A stretch of DNA of 64,000 nt from the NCBI RefSeq assembly GCF_017355915.2, contig NZ_JAFEUV020000011.1, positions 1 through 64,000 of the forward strand, written 5' to 3'. This document shows, piece after piece, positions 18,758-26,317 of the stretch. Below the pieces are notes generated by a model, which did not search any database, was not told the origin of the DNA, and saw nothing but the letters and a program-made list of their open reading frames with translations. Position numbers and translations under genes: made by a program. Numbering within the stretch: position 1 is the stretch's first letter; every line of letters starts with the position of its first letter. Source of the stretch: Telluribacter roseus. Lineage in GTDB: Bacteria > Bacteroidota > Bacteroidia > Cytophagales > Spirosomataceae.

Positions 18758-19954
18758 ATGAAAAAAATTGCACTGGGACTTATACTCCTGACATACGGAC
18801 CAGGTACCATACCTGATACATACGCGCAGAAAGCCGCTAAGCCTAAGCCAGCCGCCAGCACCGGTATCTCATTCAGGAAAATGGTCCTGCACGACGAGTT
18901 TATTGCCGAAGGGGTAGCCGTAGGAGATGTAAACCGCGACGGGAAAATTGATGTCATGGCGGGTGCTTACTGGTTTGAGGCACCCGACTGGAAAAAGCAT
19001 GAACTGACCAGGCCGCAGAAGTTCGAGTACGACAAGGGGTACAGCGATGCGTTCGTGAGTCAGAGTATGGATGTGAATCTGGATGGTTGGGTGGATTTTG
19101 TCCGGGTTGGATTTCCGGGTAAGGAAGCGCAATGGTTCGAGAATCCAAAGAATAAGGAAGGACACTGGAAGGTGCACCCTATCCATACCAGCGTCGGGAA
19201 TGAATCGGCCGGTTTTTTTGACGTGGACGGAGACGGACGACTGGATCTGCTGGGAGGTAATTCGTCGGTACGGCAGATGAACTGGTTCCGGGCTCCGGTC
19301 ACCAAGGGCGAAACCGGGTGGAAACAGTATACCATCAGCAAGGAGAATACCCCCGGAAGCGAGCCCTTTTCGCATGGCCTGGGCCTGGGCGATATCAACA
19401 AAGACGGTCGCCCCGATGTACTGATCAAGGATGGCTGGTGGGAAGCTCCCAAAGATCGTCTACAGCCGGACTGGACGTTCCATCCGGCCAAACTAGGTGA
19501 GGCCAGTGCTCAGATGTACGCCTACGATTTTGACGGAGATGGCGATCAGGATGTAGTATCCTCGTCTGCGCATGCCTTAGGAATATGGTGGCACGAGCAG
19601 ATACAGACCGAAACCGGAGGGGCGCAGTGGAAAACGCACCTTATTTCGGACCAGTTTACCCAGACCCATGGACTGGCCTTAGTAGATATCAACTCCGACG
19701 GGCATCCCGATCTGGTGACCGGGAAGCGTTACTTCGCCCATATGGGTAAGGATCCGGGAGAGTACGAGCCGCCGGTACTGTACTGGTTTGAATTCAAGCC
19801 GGGCAAGAATCCCACCTGGGTTCCCCACCTGATTGATGATAGTTCGGGTGTAGGCGTACACGTAGTAGCGGAAGATATCACCAAAGACGGCCTGATAGAT
19901 ATCGTGATAGCCAATAAAAAGGGGGTATTTGTATTTGTACAGGAGCGGAAGTAG
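18758..19954 (+). CDS. Exported FG-GAP/VCBS-repeat protein
   Basis: A 398-residue protein with signal peptide (cleavage near TYAQ, residue 24) and at least five FG-GAP/VCBS repeats, seen as calcium-binding-like DxNxDGxxD motifs: DVNRDGKID, DVDGDGRLD, DINKDGRPD, DFDGDGDQD, DINSDGHPD. It should fold as a seven-bladed beta-propeller. Such proteins bind carbohydrates or other macromolecules outside the cytoplasm, and relatives occur near propeller dehydrogenases and ThuA genes. It stands alone between the receiver and the HEPT/MNT module and converges with the latter with an 18-bp gap. No catalytic function can be assigned. Confidence 0.88.
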   Translation: MKKIALGLILLTYGPGTIPDTYAQKAAKPKPAASTGISFRKMVLHDEFIAEGVAVGDVNRDGKIDVMAGAYWFEAPDWKKHELTRPQKFEYDKGYSDAFVSQSMDVNLDGWVDFVRVGFPGKEAQWFENPKNKEGHWKVHPIHTSVGNESAGFFDVDGDGRLDLLGGNSSVRQMNWFRAPVTKGETGWKQYTISKENTPGSEPFSHGLGLGDINKDGRPDVLIKDGWWEAPKDRLQPDWTFHPAKLGEASAQMYAYDFDGDGDQDVVSSSAHALGIWWHEQIQTETGGAQWKTHLISDQFTQTHGLALVDINSDGHPDLVTGKRYFAHMGKDPGEYEPPVLYWFEFKPGKNPTWVPHLIDDSSGVGVHVVAEDITKDGLIDIVIANKKGVFVFVQERK

Positions 19955-19972
19955 CGAATAGGGCTAGCGTAC

Positions 19973-20296
19973 CTAGTTAAGCTCCTGTTCATGGTCTCGC
20001 TGGTAGATGGGTATACCTATCCGTCGGATGTGATCTAATAGCTCTTTATTTTTGATGGTATTATACTTAATAACATCTATGTGGTACAGCAAATCCAATT
20101 CTTCCAGGAGGACCAGGAGCTGCAGGTACTTGTCAAAGGAGAGCTGCTCCCCCTTAACGACCAGATCTATGTCAGATCCGACCTGGTAGTTTCCTTTGGC
20201 TCTGGACCCGAATAGGATTACTTCTTCTACCTCGGGGGTATTCTTGAAGACTTCTATGATGGCTTCTAAGTCGGCAGATGATAGTCCGTAATTCAT
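19973..20296 (-). CDS. MntA-type minimal nucleotidyltransferase antitoxin
   Basis: A 107-residue nucleotidyltransferase of the DNA polymerase beta fold. The active site has the exact GSX10DXD pattern: Gly30-Ser31, then Asp42 and Asp44 (SDIDL). In characterised HEPT/MNT modules this enzyme modifies a Tyr of the HEPT toxin with AMP and so neutralises it. The gene is second in the pair and overlaps the toxin stop by four bases (ATGA at 20293-20296), consistent with coupling. Length is typical. Confidence 0.93.
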   Translation of the reverse strand: MNYGLSSADLEAIIEVFKNTPEVEEVILFGSRAKGNYQVGSDIDLVVKGEQLSFDKYLQLLVLLEELDLLYHIDVIKYNTIKNKELLDHIRRIGIPIYQRDHEQELN

Positions 20297-20730
20297 TCGT
20301 CAAAAAGAGATGATTGTTCCCCATACTGTTCTTCTGCCAGTTTTGTAGAGAGAGAACGAAGTAATTTATAGTAGGTATCCTTAATACTTTCTGCTATTTC
20401 CTCTGCTGTTTCTGGATCATACGTATGAGAAGATGGCTCTCTGGATTTTTTCATTCTTTTCCATCCTTCTGCATCTGTAATGTACCCATCTTTGAAGGCC
20501 TGTTCCAGAACAGGATTAGGTCCGGCAATGTTGATGTATCCTTTGTACCTTAAAAGATCCTGCAATGTCTTCCAGGCCAGTTCAAACGTATATTCAAATC
20601 GCTGAATCAGCCCCTCGGTTTCAAGTTCCGAAAGTGCCTCTTTTCTATTCTCCACAACCTCACCAAGTTTGGTTAAAGCCTTGTTGAAGTTAATGAAGCG
20701 TTGTTGCCATCTTATGTCCTTTTCTTCCAT
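20293..20730 (-). CDS. HEPT-domain toxin (HI0074 family)
   Basis: A 145-residue all-alpha protein of the nucleotidyltransferase substrate-binding family. The toxin motif RX4HXY is complete: Arg97, His102, Tyr104. In studied HEPT toxins the Arg and His are needed for RNase activity and the Tyr receives AMP from the MNT partner. The toxin gene is first and the MNT gene overlaps its stop. The pair is a probable type VII toxin-antitoxin module; some HEPT/MNT pairs have also been linked to phage defence. The target RNA is not predictable. Confidence 0.92.
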   Translation of the reverse strand: MEEKDIRWQQRFINFNKALTKLGEVVENRKEALSELETEGLIQRFEYTFELAWKTLQDLLRYKGYINIAGPNPVLEQAFKDGYITDAEGWKRMKKSREPSSHTYDPETAEEIAESIKDTYYKLLRSLSTKLAEEQYGEQSSLFDE

Positions 20731-20880
20731 CTTATAGCTTTCAAAATGTAACTCCCGCCAGCCTTTCTCAAACCATTTTACAGGGACTAATGCAGTGGTT
20801 CAAGCGGATCAATAGTCAAAGAAACAGCTTTTATCCTAAAAGTACATCGAGGTTTTACGTCTTCCGGGAAAGCTCCTGTG

Positions 20881-20928
20881 AACAAAGCGCCAGAGGCTGG
20901 TACCACTACCAGCCTCTGGCGCTTTGTT
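20881..20928 (-). terminator. 22-bp perfect hairpin terminating the aldolase/dehydrogenase operon
   Basis: Arms 20881-20902 and 20907-20928 are perfect reverse complements with a 4-base loop. The structure begins inside the stop codon of the dehydrogenase gene (20927-20929) and ends with a short T-rich stretch on the minus strand. It is far longer than a typical terminator stem. Confidence 0.75.
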
Positions 20929-22501
20929 ACGGATTACCTTTTCGTGCAGCGGCTACTTCGGCAGCAGTTACCGGTGAAGCCTGATTCCCAAAGCTCATTC
21001 GGATGTAGGTTAGTACCTCGGCCAGTTCCTGATCTTTCAGAAAGGCGAAGGCCGGCATGTGCTGGTCATATTCAACACCCTTTACCTTGACCGGTCCCGA
21101 GAGACCTTTCAGTACGATACGTATCAGCTCTCTTTTGGGACCAAGTACCTGCTCTGCTCCTTTAAGAGGAGGAAAGCTTTCGGCCACGCCCTGGCCGTCT
21201 GCCTTGTGGCAGGAAGCACAATACTGCGTATAGATAGCTGCTCCTGCTGATTCCGCGTTGGTTGAGGTAGCTGGTATATTACCCGTTCGTGCACTTTGTG
21301 AAGCCAGTAGCTTCCCGGCATCTTTGATCTTTGTGACCTTGATAATAAGGTCGTCATCAGGTTTCGGGAAGCCCTTCGCCGGATTCCAGTCCCGGTTGCT
21401 GGTGGAGAGGTAGATATCACCCTCCGGGGAAACACAGATATCCCGGATTCGGCCATATACCCCTTTCAGAAATACCTTCTCATCAATCACCGCCGTACCG
21501 GCCCGGTTGAGCTTCAGGATTCGGATGCTACAGTCCTTTAGGGTAGTCAGGATCAGGGTGTTCTTCCATTCGGGAATTCGGGTGGAGCCGTAGAAGTCCA
21601 GCCCAGCAGGGGCAATGGTAGGAGTCCAGGCTTTGAGGGGCTCTTCTACCGCTATTGAGTCACAGAATGGCTCTTCCCCGGGCGTGTCGCAGTACCCTTC
21701 CACACGGGGCCAGCCATAGTTTAGGCCTTTCCCGATCAGGTTGATTTCGTCTTCGATGGCGTCACCATGCTCCGAAATGTACAGGTTGCCGTTACGGCCA
21801 TAGGTCATGCCCTGCGGGTTACGATGTCCCCACGACCAGACCGGGCTCCCTTTGATGGGGTTGTCAGCCGGTATGGTGCCGTCCAGGTTGAGGCGCAGGA
21901 TCTTACCGTTGGGTGACTGCTGGTTTTGGGCATTGGGATAAATAGCCGCGTCGCCCGTGGCAAAAATAAGCTTACGGTCGGGCGATATTGTGAGGCGCGA
22001 GCCATTATGCCCCGTATTGCCGGGAATCTCCAGGATCACCAGCGGATCAAGCAGTACCTCATTCCTGTATGTATACCTGACCAGTCTGGTTCGGATCTCC
22101 GCGCCTTTCTGGTAGGTGTAGTCTACGTACACGTAGGGTGACCTTTCGAAATCAGGATGGAGAGCCATCCCGAGCAGTCCCGTTGACCGCTTACGCAGTA
22201 CCTCCGGAATAGTGATCAACACCCTTTTCTCCCCCGTTTCGGGGTGGACTTTACTGATCCTGCCCCCCTGCTCCGTGTACCAGATCCAGTTGTCAGGGCC
22301 CCAGGTTATCTCCCAGGGCACATCCAGACCGGAGGCCACCGTATTGGTACCCAGGACGCTGGAATCTAACGGAATGTAGTGCTCAACCGCGACCGGGTCC
22401 TGTGGTACATAATGCTTTACTGGTGAGTACTCTTTTGGAGGTTGATAACTAACTAGTACTGAAACAGAAGCGGCAATAACTCCAATAGCGGCTAATCTCA
22501 T
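20927..22501 (-). CDS. PQQ-type sugar (glucose/sorbosone) dehydrogenase fused to cytochrome c
   Basis: A 524-residue exported protein. It has an N-terminal hydrophobic signal (about 1-20), a soluble-glucose-dehydrogenase-like six-bladed propeller (about 55-385; GLDVPWEITWGPD, GLLGMALHPDF, HNGSRL, WSWGHRNPQGM are family landmarks) and a C-terminal cytochrome c domain with CASCH at 428-432 and axial Met in QHMPAF. The usual role is periplasmic oxidation of an aldose or similar compound, with electrons passed through the attached haem. The cytochrome domain closely resembles that of the 261-3422 protein. It is the last gene of a four-gene operon, 11 bp after the aldolase. Confidence 0.93.
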   Translation of the reverse strand: MRLAAIGVIAASVSVLVSYQPPKEYSPVKHYVPQDPVAVEHYIPLDSSVLGTNTVASGLDVPWEITWGPDNWIWYTEQGGRISKVHPETGEKRVLITIPEVLRKRSTGLLGMALHPDFERSPYVYVDYTYQKGAEIRTRLVRYTYRNEVLLDPLVILEIPGNTGHNGSRLTISPDRKLIFATGDAAIYPNAQNQQSPNGKILRLNLDGTIPADNPIKGSPVWSWGHRNPQGMTYGRNGNLYISEHGDAIEDEINLIGKGLNYGWPRVEGYCDTPGEEPFCDSIAVEEPLKAWTPTIAPAGLDFYGSTRIPEWKNTLILTTLKDCSIRILKLNRAGTAVIDEKVFLKGVYGRIRDICVSPEGDIYLSTSNRDWNPAKGFPKPDDDLIIKVTKIKDAGKLLASQSARTGNIPATSTNAESAGAAIYTQYCASCHKADGQGVAESFPPLKGAEQVLGPKRELIRIVLKGLSGPVKVKGVEYDQHMPAFAFLKDQELAEVLTYIRMSFGNQASPVTAAEVAAARKGNP

Positions 22502-22512
22502 GAATCAGGAAA

Positions 22513-23589
22513 TTAAGAAACCAGCGACTGCTCCGTAGCCAGCCATTCTTTTACAAATGCATCGTCTACCAGGTGAGGGTAGGCCTCAATCACCCGATCT
22601 ATTTCTTCCAGCTGGCCTTCCGAGAGTTTTTCCTCCGGATTGAGCGTCCACAGCCCGCGCAGGATGCCCTGCCGACGGAGCACTTCGTGGATGCCCGGTA
22701 TACAGCCGTGGAACCGGTGCGAAGGATCAAAAATGGCGGCATTCATATCCGTCACCTCAATGTTGCGCTGGAGCAGGGTGTCAATGTCCTGATAGTTATT
22801 GTTCACGCAGGCTTTGATCTCCCCGAATAGCTCCACGGCTTTTTGAGTCCAGGCCGCCCAATGCCCCAGCAGTCCTCCTACAAACCGCTTCTCTACCGTT
22901 TGTCCACCTGCCTCAAAGCGGTAAGGCGTAAGCAGGTCCGCTACGATGTTATCGTCATTCCCGGTGTATAGCGCCACCTCATGCGCCCGACTGGAAAAGC
23001 AAAGCGCCCGTACCACGTCCAGGGTCTGGTAGCGGTTGAAGGCGGCTACCTTTACAGCCTGTACATTGGGTATCTCCATAAACTCCTTCCAGAAATCGTA
23101 GCTGAATGCTCTTCCGCCAATGGTGGTCTGGAGGTAAAATCCAAACACGGGAATAATGTCAGCGATGGTCCTGATGTGCCCGATCACCTCCTGCTCCGAA
23201 AGATCAGTTAGCCCTGCCATGCTCACCAGCCCCAGGTCGTACCCGTATTGTACGGCTAGTTCGGCTTCACGTACGGCCTGAGCCGTAGGGCCTACTACAC
23301 CGGCCACTTTAAGAAAGGGCCGGTTGAGCTGCGCCTTCTGTACCTCATCGGCCGCTAGTTCGAGTACCCGTTCCAGCATGTTATACTCCGGTTTGCGGAT
23401 TTCGAACTGGGTAGTGTGTACGCCAACGGCCACGCCACCCACACCGCTGGCTATATAGTAGCGGGTCAGCAGGCGCTGGCGGCTCTCGTCGATGGTGAGC
23501 TGCTCGGTTAGCGCCAGGGGATGCGCCGGTATTACGGTTCCTTTCCGTAGAAAGTCTATTTTTTCAGGGTGTAGTACGTTCGCTGCCAT
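22513..23589 (-). CDS. DHDPS/NAL-family aldolase, divergent
   Basis: A 358-residue protein of the dihydrodipicolinate synthase/N-acetylneuraminate lyase superfamily ((beta/alpha)8 barrel), longer than the usual 290-300. The Schiff-base Lys is Lys180 (QAVKVAAF) and the conserved Tyr is probably Tyr152 (VFGFYLQ). The usual GTTGE loop is changed to HTTQ (Thr59-Thr60 kept). The GNDD segment later in the chain matches the family. It likely forms or cleaves a C-C bond of a keto acid or keto sugar, but it is not a standard DapA or NanA. It starts 3 bp after the SDR gene and precedes the dehydrogenase by 11 bp. Confidence 0.88.
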   Translation of the reverse strand: MAANVLHPEKIDFLRKGTVIPAHPLALTEQLTIDESRQRLLTRYYIASGVGGVAVGVHTTQFEIRKPEYNMLERVLELAADEVQKAQLNRPFLKVAGVVGPTAQAVREAELAVQYGYDLGLVSMAGLTDLSEQEVIGHIRTIADIIPVFGFYLQTTIGGRAFSYDFWKEFMEIPNVQAVKVAAFNRYQTLDVVRALCFSSRAHEVALYTGNDDNIVADLLTPYRFEAGGQTVEKRFVGGLLGHWAAWTQKAVELFGEIKACVNNNYQDIDTLLQRNIEVTDMNAAIFDPSHRFHGCIPGIHEVLRRQGILRGLWTLNPEEKLSEGQLEEIDRVIEAYPHLVDDAFVKEWLATEQSLVS

Positions 23590-23592
23590 AGG

Positions 23593-24600
23593 TTAAAACT
23601 GTCCTTTTCGTTCCTGGAAATGGGTAGGCTTGTTGATGGTTTCACCGCCGCTCCGCAGCCAGTCGGCCGTCAGCTGGATCATCTGCTTGAGGGTAACGCT
23701 TGGGTACCCAAACAGTCGGAACGATTCGGCGGCATTGCTCAGCAGGGCCGTGGGGTGCTCTTCGTTGATGAATTGGGGAGTAGTATCAAAGATCTTTCCG
23801 AACTCGTACGCCAGCCACCGGAGGGACACTGTTTCGGGGCCGGTTATATTCAGGATCTTAGCCGGAGCCTCACAGTGCAGCAGGGAGCGAAGGGCCATCT
23901 CGTTGGCGTCGCCCTGCCAGATTACATTTACATGGCCCATGGTAAGGTCAATGGGGCGCTGCGCCTGTACCGACTTGGCTACTTCCAGCAGTACCCCGTA
24001 CCGGAAGTCAATGGCGTAGTTGAGGCGGTAGATGAGCAGAGGGGTATTATAGAGGGAGGAAAAGTACTGGAACATCCGCTCCCTGCCCAAGCACGACTGC
24101 CCGTATTCGCCTACGGGCTCGGGGCGGGTTTCTTCGGTCGCTCCCCCCGAAAGTACCGGGGTAAAGGGGTAGACGTTGCCCGTAGAGTACACTACGATGC
24201 GGGAGTCTTTGTACTTCTCGGCTACCCGGCCTGGCAGGTAGGTATTCATGGCCCAGGTATAGGATTCCCGATTGGTGGTACCAAACTTAGTACCGGCCAG
24301 GTACAGGACGTTCTTTGCCAACGGGAGCGCCTGTAGCTGCTCATCATCCAAGATATCCGCCGCGATGGTTTCAATGCCTTCTTCGTTAAGTTGAGCTTCA
24401 AGCCCATCTTCACTGAAACGAGACACGCCAATGACCCGGTTGGGCACGCCGGCCTGTGTAAACGCGGCTTTGGCCAGCCTACATATACTCGGGCCTATTT
24501 TACCACCGGCTCCCAGGATCAGTAGGTCCCCTTCCAGGGTAGCCAGCTCGGCTACGAGGGTCTCGGAGGGTCTTAAGATTTCATCAACATCTACATGCAT
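23593..24600 (-). CDS. Extended SDR (NAD-dependent epimerase/dehydratase) with altered active site
   Basis: A 335-residue extended short-chain dehydrogenase. The Rossmann nucleotide motif is LILGAGGKIG (about 27-36). The usual Ser/Thr is present (YSTGNVYP, about 138-145). The catalytic YxxxK motif reads Tyr166-Gly-Gln-Ser-Cys170, so Lys is replaced by Cys. It sits 25 bp after the Nramp-like gene and 3 bp before the aldolase, so all are co-transcribed. The family acts as epimerase, dehydratase or reductase on sugars. The missing Lys makes ordinary catalysis uncertain; a changed mechanism or binding role is possible. Confidence 0.88.
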   Translation of the reverse strand: MHVDVDEILRPSETLVAELATLEGDLLILGAGGKIGPSICRLAKAAFTQAGVPNRVIGVSRFSEDGLEAQLNEEGIETIAADILDDEQLQALPLAKNVLYLAGTKFGTTNRESYTWAMNTYLPGRVAEKYKDSRIVVYSTGNVYPFTPVLSGGATEETRPEPVGEYGQSCLGRERMFQYFSSLYNTPLLIYRLNYAIDFRYGVLLEVAKSVQAQRPIDLTMGHVNVIWQGDANEMALRSLLHCEAPAKILNITGPETVSLRWLAYEFGKIFDTTPQFINEEHPTALLSNAAESFRLFGYPSVTLKQMIQLTADWLRSGGETINKPTHFQERKGQF

Positions 24601-24625
24601 ACGTAATGACTTTTATAGTTATGGG

Positions 24626-25837
24626 TTAGAAAAATAACGTTCGGGCGTTGGCAATGGCCAGACCCAGGAGAATGAGCAGGCCCAGTACTCCCAGCACGTT
24701 CTGCAGGGGGGAGTTTTTCAGGAGACCCATGCGGACCCGGTCATTGGCTACGGCCAATATGGCGACACCAATAAAAGGTACGATCAGAATGGTAATACTT
24801 TGGGCAAATACGATGAGCTCGAGAGGTAGTTTCCCGAATACAATGGCCACCGTTGCACCCAGCACCATGATAAGGGCAATGAGTATGCGCACCCGGAATG
24901 AGTGGAGCTGACTCTTAAAGCCCAGCGCATCCCCCAGCAAGGAGCCCCCTATGGTGGCGTTGCCGATCAGGGACGAGAAAGACGCTCCAAACATGCCGTA
25001 CATAAAGAGTGCCTTGGCCTGTGTACCCAGCAGGGGCTCCAGGGCTTTGGCCATGTCCGTTGCACTCCTGACTTCTATGGCCTGCGCATGCAACACGGCG
25101 GCGGCACTGATGACTACCATCGTACCTATCAGCCCCAGAATAATAATGCCCAGGGTACTGTCGCGGGAGGCTTTCGGTAGTTGATCCGCCTGCCAGCCCC
25201 GCTCCTGCACCAGGTACGACTGGTAAAAAGCTCCTACTATGGAAAATGTCGACGCCACAAATGCAATAATCAGTACCTCGGAACCCTGAGGGACGGTAGG
25301 TACCAGGCCGGAAAGAATACCACCCAGGTCTGGCTTGACCATCAGGAGGGTACCCACAAAAGCCACCAGCATCAGCCCTACCAGGGCCATCATTACCTTT
25401 TCCAGGATCTTATAGAAAGAAGAAAAAAACAGAAGCCCGATACCAAGAGCCGTAATACCTATGATCCAGGGCGTGGAGCTGGTATTATAGAGCTCGGCAA
25501 AAGCTATACCTACCCCAATGGAGTTGCCGGCCTGAAACGAAGCCACCACCAGAAATACACCTATGCCTATACTGGTAGCTACTACCTTCCCCCATTTCTC
25601 GCGGATTACGGTCAGTAGGGTAGCCTCGTTGGATAGGCCAATGCGGGCGGCCATACGGGTAAATACAATCATGAAGGCCGCGGCTATCACTCCTACCCAC
25701 AGGAGTTGATAGGCATACAGGGAGCCAATTTTAGAAGCCAGCGTAAGACTACCCGGACCAAATACCAGAGCCGCTGTAATAATACCAGGTCCCAACGATC
25801 GGACCCATTCCAGTATAGAATTTTTAAGGTTTGCCAA
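24626..25837 (-). CDS. Nramp-family membrane transporter lacking the metal-binding residues
   Basis: A 403-residue protein with about 11 membrane helices and the Nramp (LeuT-fold) pattern. The metal-coordinating motifs are lost: the TM1 DPGN motif reads GPGS (27-30), and the TM6 MPH motif is replaced by Ser199-Ile200-Val201. True Nramps need these residues for Mn2+/Fe2+ binding, so this member probably carries a different substrate. Its genomic place, first gene of an operon with an SDR, an aldolase and a sugar dehydrogenase, hints at an organic or sugar-derived substrate. No ATG exists in frame; the gene starts at TTG 25837. Confidence 0.88.
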   Translation of the reverse strand: MANLKNSILEWVRSLGPGIITAALVFGPGSLTLASKIGSLYAYQLLWVGVIAAAFMIVFTRMAARIGLSNEATLLTVIREKWGKVVATSIGIGVFLVVASFQAGNSIGVGIAFAELYNTSSTPWIIGITALGIGLLFFSSFYKILEKVMMALVGLMLVAFVGTLLMVKPDLGGILSGLVPTVPQGSEVLIIAFVASTFSIVGAFYQSYLVQERGWQADQLPKASRDSTLGIIILGLIGTMVVISAAAVLHAQAIEVRSATDMAKALEPLLGTQAKALFMYGMFGASFSSLIGNATIGGSLLGDALGFKSQLHSFRVRILIALIMVLGATVAIVFGKLPLELIVFAQSITILIVPFIGVAILAVANDRVRMGLLKNSPLQNVLGVLGLLILLGLAIANARTLFF

Positions 25838-26317
25838 GGATTGTGAGATTAGGACGAGTGATAGAGGTTTAGTTGGCCAATCAATAGGTATAAGGCATAG
25901 ACCTGCATTTATTCATTAGTAAATCCCCTTAAATATATTAAAGTCGGTTTCCTTCCTATCTCATTGTCACCTCAGCTATCTGCCGGTTTACTCATTTGTT
26001 CCTACAGTCGGGCTCTTTTGTTCTCTATGTAGGGAAGGTGAGTATACCGTTGTGCATATGCTTGGTTTCTTAAGAAGTGTAGTAAGTACACTTCTTTATG
26101 AGAATTAAAAGAATTTACTTTTCGCAATTATAGTAATATGTTTAATAAGTGTTGTTGAATAGGTATATTAAAAAATAAAATTCGTATTTGTCTTGCAGCC
26201 TTACTATATAATTGTTTGTTTTACGGCATACTTAATAAATAATATTTTTAAGTAGGTGGCTCTTCCTATCACACAAATAGGGAAATGCTGGTAAAATACT
26301 ATACTAAACCCTTAATC
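25838..26317. promoter_or_regulatory. Divergent promoter region between the two arms of the sugar locus
   Basis: 480 bp, clearly more AT-rich than the flanking genes, between the Nramp-like operon (minus) and the plus-strand arm. It must hold both promoters. It contains a 10-bp inverted repeat at 26072-26096 (separate entry). No gene or RNA is recognisable. Confidence 0.6.
26072..26096. promoter_or_regulatory. 10-bp inverted repeat in the divergent promoter region
   Basis: AAGAAGTGTA (26072-26081) and its perfect reverse complement (26087-26096) are separated by 5 bases. No T-run follows, and it lies about 220 bp before the plus-strand gene, so an operator or leader hairpin is more likely than a terminator. 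The ROK-family regulator at 39589 is a candidate binder. Confidence 0.4.
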
